A stretch of 64,000 nucleotides of DNA. Origin: JADMJV01 sp964649085. GTDB taxonomy: Bacteria > Vulcanimicrobiota > Xenobia > Xenobiales > JADMJV01. Shown piece by piece: positions 60,633-64,000 of this stretch. The stretch's first letter is position 1. The number at the start of each line of letters is the position of its first letter. The position numbers and the translations under genes were made by a program. Under the pieces are notes generated by a model. It saw nothing but the letters and a program-made list of their open reading frames with translations. It did no database searches and was not told the origin of the DNA. The stretch lies in the NCBI GenBank assembly GCA_964649085.1, contig CAZYPN010000005.1, forward strand, positions 127,492 through 191,491. Direction: 5' to 3'.

Positions 60633-63600
60633 TTACTTTTGGGGCGCGCGGTTGACTTTGGGACCGCCGGCGATTTCGTTCTCAATTTTGCGAATCCATT
60701 CTCGGACGTCGCGATAGGCAATGTCCACGGCATAGCAATCCTTGAGCTCCTGGAGGGCTTCCTGCAGTCGGTTGTTGCGATACTGGAGCATGGCCAGGTT
60801 GTAGCGTAGTTCCAGGTACTCCTGTTCGGAGAAACCGGGCGTTTCCAGACCCTTGCGGAACTGGCGCACGGCGAGGTCGAGCATGTAGTAGCCGGTTTTC
60901 TCGGCGAAACACAGACCCAGCATATTGTACGACTTGAGCTCAAAGGCACGATCTCGTCGCGTCTGTTGGAATTGCTCAATGGCGAGGTCGATCTCTCCGA
61001 GGTGATAGCAGAGTTCGCCAAAGACGAACCGGGCTCGAAGGTCGGCGGGCTCTGATTCGATCCGACCCCGGAAGTCTTTCATAACGGACTCGCGGACGTC
61101 AGAGGCCTCGGAGTTGACTTCGCCCAGACGCCGGAGCACCTCGGCGGCGCTGTCGGCTTTGCCGAGCCTGAGCAGAATTCGGACGTACTTTGACATCGCC
61201 TGGGTGTTGCCGGGTTCCAACTCGTAGACACGATGGAACTCTTGCAGTGCCTGAGCGGGGTTGCCGAGTTTCTCCAGATAGATGCGGGCCAACTGGTAAT
61301 GGATTTCGGCCCGTCCTTCCTCCAGTTCCAGCACGCGACCGTAGCAGGCAACGGCTTCTTCCCAGGATTCAAAGCGACTGTAGAGCTGGGCCAGAGCCAG
61401 CCACTGCTCGGCCGCGCTGGCCGAGTCGCTGGCCATCTCGTAGAAGCGAATCAGATTCTTGCGCAGGTCGGCATTCTCGGGCTGGGCTTCTACCAGCTTG
61501 AGATACATTTCGATGGCCCGGTCGTGGTCTTTATCGAGAAGATACTGGGCCGTCAGGGCTTCGGACTGCTTGAGCGACTCTTCAATCCGGCCCTGCATCA
61601 GATACACTTCCAGCAGCTCTCGCCGTGCCTGGTGGTGAGAAGGCGCTTCGCTGAGTACTTGTTCAAGGAGCTCGGCCGCGGGCTGCACTTCACCCGTGTG
61701 CACGTAGTGGCGGGCCAGTTGAAACCGCTGTTCGAGAACCCGGTCGGTGAGCCCCAGCCGTTCATAAATCTCGGTCAGACTGCGCCGTACGCTGAGGTCC
61801 TCGGGTTGGAGCGTAACGATGCGTTCGGTGGCCGAGGCGGCTTCCTCCCATTTGGACTGTTCGCGGTAGCGTTCCACCAGCTGCCTGTAGTGTAGGAGGG
61901 CTTCTTCGGTTCGGCCCTGGCTTTCGTATACCTGAGCCAGTCGGTCCTGGAAGCTGGGGTCGTCGCTGATTTCCATCAGTCGGCTGAAGGCATTGATCGC
62001 CTCTTCAACGTTGCCCTTGGTCAATGCTGCCTCGGCAAGTTGGCGCAGGTGATGGGCGGCCAGCTTGGATTCTCCGTGGGTCGAACAGAGTTCAACCATC
62101 TCTCGGCGAGCAGAGAAGTGATGGGGGTCCAGACTCAGCACGATTTGCATCGCGTCCAGTGCATCCTGAATCTCACCGCGAGAGTCGTGCAGATGGGCAA
62201 GGTCCATCAAGGTGGCACAGGCTTCTTCGTAATTGTCGTTCCAAAGGTGGGCCTGGATCAGCCGATGGTGAAGCCCCACGCTGTTGGGATTTCGCTTGAT
62301 GATTTGGCGGAACTGCACCACTGCGTCTTCGAGAAGCCCGTAGGTCAGGTGAAGATCTGCCAGGCTGGTGCGCAGCAGCAGATTTTCGGGATTCTCTTCG
62401 ATGGCTCTGCGGTAAGCCCGAATCAGCGACGCGATATCAGCGCCTTCATTCTTTTCCTGAATTTCCCGGGCTTGTAAGACCAGGTCGCTAGAGACTTCGG
62501 ATTCGACGGAAAAGCTGCTTCGGGGGCGACCGAAGATGGGTTCCGGTGGGGCTGGTTCCGGTTCTGGCTCTGGCTCTGGCTCTGGTTCTGGTTCTGGTTC
62601 TGGAGCTGCTTCGACAACCTCGGCAACTTCAACCTGAGCCACGTCGCTGGGGCCCAAGGGCTCGATGGCGACGGGCTCGGGCTCGATCGGTTCCAGGCTG
62701 GAGAATTCTGGATTCGGTAGGGGGTCCGAGGCGACATCCAGCGGGCTCGACAGGAGCGGAGAGACAGGAATCGGGGCCAGGTCCAGTGCCTCGGTGTGCT
62801 CCGCTACCGGTTGCGGATCGGGTTCGACCCGGCCTCGATTGAGTCGTGCAATTCGATCGGCCAGGGACTCTTTCGCTCCGGAGGGAGCCTCCCCGCGCTC
62901 GGGTCGCGCCTGCTTCAGGCCCTCGAAGAAGCCGCCCGAGTCTCCTGCCTGGAAGGCCGAGGCTACACCAGGGTTGGGCGAGGCGTCGAGGGGCTCCAGG
63001 GGTGGCAATCCGAGGGAGAGCCCGGCGCCTGTCGGTTCGGGCAAGGGAGCATCGAGGGGAGGCAGCGTCAGCACTGGCGCGTCGGCGAAGGGATCCAGGT
63101 GGGCGGGGGGCGCTTCCTGGGAACTCATCGGGGAGGCCAGCTCGGGGCTGGGGGCTTCGAACGGGTCGAGGGCCCCGGGCTCGCTCTCGAGGCTGGTAGA
63201 GAAGGGGTCGAGTGCAGGCGAGGGAGCAGGCGTGTCCATTCCAAGCGCGGCCACAACTGGCTCGGGACCTTGCGAAGAAGCGAAGGGGTCGGCCTTGGCG
63301 ACATCGAGGGCAAAAGGCTCGTGGGCCGGGGGGGGCTCTTCGCTGAACTGGGGCGTCGAGTCAACGGATGGAACGGAAGAGAACGGGTCCGACGGCTCTA
63401 CGAACGGGTCGACGGGCGCAGCCGCAAAGGGGTCAGTGGTGGCCGCAAACGGGTCGACTGCCGCAGCGATGGGGTCTGCTGCGGTTGCGAACGGGTCGGC
63501 TGGCGCCGATGCGAAGGCGTCAGCCGCGGCTTCAAACGGGTCAGTCGGAGCCGCTACCAAGGGTTCTGCGCTGGCCGCAAAGGGGTCTGCCGCAGGTGCT

Positions 63601-64000
63601 GCCGCAAAGGGGTCCCCCGTGGCCGCAAAGGGATCTGCGGCCGGAGCCGCCGCGAACGGGTCAGCCGTGGCGGCAAAGGGGTCTGGCGCAGGAGCAGCCG
63701 CAAACGGGTCCGCTGCGGGTGCTGCCGCGAACGGGTCGGCCGGGGCAGACGCAAACGGGTCAGCGGTAGCCGCAAAGGGATCTGGGGCCGGAGCCGCCGC
63801 GAACGGGTCAGCCGTGGCGGCAAAGGGGTCCGGCGCAGGAGCGGCCGCAAACGGGTCCGCTGCGGGTGCTGCCGCGAACGGGTCGGCCGGGGGCGCTGCA
63901 AAGGGGTCGGCCGGGGCCGCAAAGGGGTCTGCGGCCGGGGCCGTCGCAAAGGGGTCCGCCGTGGCCGCAAAGGGGTCTGCGGCTGGGGCCGCTGCAAAGG
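60633..64000 (-). CDS. Repeat-rich (DPFA)n / EP-repeat / TPR protein, 5' end outside the window
   Basis: Only the 3' 1122 codons are seen, with no stop up to 64000. The visible N-terminal half is a low-complexity tract in which D-P-F recurs about 27 times, mostly as D-P-F-A-A-x separated by Ala/Pro linkers. A shorter P-E-P-E-P repeat follows near 62.6 kb. The rest is TPR repeats (about 600 residues) much like the next gene. The DPF array is likely disordered. In eukaryotes DPF motifs bind the AP2 adaptor ear; here they more likely serve as multivalent bait for a partner, which is inference. The real start may lie further upstream. Confidence 0.82.
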   Translation of the reverse strand, partial: FAAAPAADPFAATADPFATAPAADPFAAPADPFAAPPADPFAAAPAADPFAAAPAPDPFAATADPFAAAPAPDPFAATADPFASAPADPFAAAPAADPFAAAPAPDPFAATADPFAAAPAADPFAATGDPFAAAPAADPFAASAEPLVAAPTDPFEAAADAFASAPADPFATAADPIAAAVDPFAATTDPFAAAPVDPFVEPSDPFSSVPSVDSTPQFSEEPPPAHEPFALDVAKADPFASSQGPEPVVAALGMDTPAPSPALDPFSTSLESEPGALDPFEAPSPELASPMSSQEAPPAHLDPFADAPVLTLPPLDAPLPEPTGAGLSLGLPPLEPLDASPNPGVASAFQAGDSGGFFEGLKQARPERGEAPSGAKESLADRIARLNRGRVEPDPQPVAEHTEALDLAPIPVSPLLSSPLDVASDPLPNPEFSSLEPIEPEPVAIEPLGPSDVAQVEVAEVVEAAPEPEPEPEPEPEPEPEPAPPEPIFGRPRSSFSVESEVSSDLVLQAREIQEKNEGADIASLIRAYRRAIEENPENLLLRTSLADLHLTYGLLEDAVVQFRQIIKRNPNSVGLHHRLIQAHLWNDNYEEACATLMDLAHLHDSRGEIQDALDAMQIVLSLDPHHFSARREMVELCSTHGESKLAAHHLRQLAEAALTKGNVEEAINAFSRLMEISDDPSFQDRLAQVYESQGRTEEALLHYRQLVERYREQSKWEEAASATERIVTLQPEDLSVRRSLTEIYERLGLTDRVLEQRFQLARHYVHTGEVQPAAELLEQVLSEAPSHHQARRELLEVYLMQGRIEESLKQSEALTAQYLLDKDHDRAIEMYLKLVEAQPENADLRKNLIRFYEMASDSASAAEQWLALAQLYSRFESWEEAVACYGRVLELEEGRAEIHYQLARIYLEKLGNPAQALQEFHRVYELEPGNTQAMSKYVRILLRLGKADSAAEVLRRLGEVNSEASDVRESVMKDFRGRIESEPADLRARFVFGELCYHLGEIDLAIEQFQQTRRDRAFELKSYNMLGLCFAEKTGYYMLDLAVRQFRKGLETPGFSEQEYLELRYNLAMLQYRNNRLQEALQELKDCYAVDIAYRDVREWIRKIENEIAGGPKVNRAPQK
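62551..62605. repeat. Hexanucleotide microsatellite encoding a Pro-Glu repeat
   Basis: Inside the DPF/TPR gene, GGTTCT and GGCTCT hexamers are repeated in tandem (plus-strand view). They encode a P-E-P-E-P-E run of about nine pairs on the minus strand. The six-base period keeps the reading frame if copy number changes. Confidence 0.85.
63622..63891. repeat. 147-bp tandem duplication within the DPF array
   Basis: The block beginning GCCGCAAAGGGATCTG at 63622 recurs at 63769 with few changes and stays recognisable to about 63891. The offset of 147 bp equals 49 codons. The duplicated unit holds several DPFA motifs. The rest of 63370-64000 is an older, more diverged version of the same repeat. 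Confidence 0.75.

Noticed and set aside
63370..64000. Regular short repeats that could suggest a CRISPR array
   Set aside because: The repeats are in frame, encode DPFA motifs, and the intervening sequence is not unique spacer DNA.
1..64000. tRNA, rRNA, prophage or insertion-sequence content
   Set aside because: No cloverleaf, rRNA-like sequence, integrase, transposase or terminal repeat was seen on either strand.

Overview
The window is a 64 kb piece of a GC-rich (roughly 60-65% by eye) bacterial chromosome. It is almost fully coding. Genes are packed with 4-nt ATGA/GTGA/TTGA overlaps, and GTG and TTG starts are common. The largest gap is about 160 bp. I see no rRNA, tRNA, CRISPR array, insertion sequence or prophage. 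A lipoprotein alpha-2-macroglobulin paired with penicillin-binding protein 1C, a FabZ-type dehydratase and two PilT-type ATPases suggest a diderm with type IV pili. Ser/Thr kinase, Roadblock/LC7 and very large TPR proteins suggest a regulation-rich, poorly cultured lineage (for example a Vulcanimicrobiota/Xenobia-, Armatimonadota- or Myxococcota-like bacterium). The phylum cannot be fixed from the sequence alone.

Layout. 1-5.6 kb (minus): a four-gene run of a response regulator/HD-GYP/SARP fusion, recN, an M16 peptidase and the start of dapB. 5.7-9.1 kb (plus): a soluble-sensor histidine kinase and a Ser/Thr kinase fused to a periplasmic-binding-protein-like ectodomain. 9.1-14 kb (minus): two small membrane proteins, then xseA-xseB-ispA and a dxs-like gene in the classical order. 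The dxs-like protein has lost its cofactor and catalytic motifs. 14-18.7 kb: metallopeptidase, RNB exoribonuclease, unknown protein, lytic transglycosylase. 18.7-25 kb (plus): a tight run of a PLP enzyme, GGDEF protein, esterase, zinc-ribbon protein and an IPMDH/IDH-family dehydrogenase, with small unknowns. 25-34 kb: metallophosphatase, DUF2277, tandem pilT genes, PRC-barrel, TerB-like and membrane proteins. 34-45 kb (minus): mutS, a thioester-less alpha-2-macroglobulin and pbpC; then fabZ and a hyperacidic Asp-rich protein (plus).

45-49 kb holds a PAS histidine kinase with hslV (minus) and a SpoVG-like gene with dprA (plus). 49-64 kb is a long minus-strand run that reads, in transcription order: a repeat-rich DPF/TPR protein cut by the window edge, a 1450-aa TPR protein, a proline-rich membrane protein, a protein with an AbrB-like C-terminus, a Roadblock/LC7 protein, a CheY-like receiver, a TPR/coiled-coil/Roadblock protein, and an O-antigen-ligase/TPR membrane protein.

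The most unusual content is that Roadblock-receiver-TPR cluster with its (DPFA)n protein, the decayed but open-frame DXS inside an isoprenoid operon, the two multidomain signalling fusions at 3.1-9.1 kb, and the alpha-2-macroglobulin without a thioester. C-di-GMP proteins (HD-GYP, GGDEF), pilus motors and Roadblock proteins in one window would fit surface-motility control, but that link is inference.
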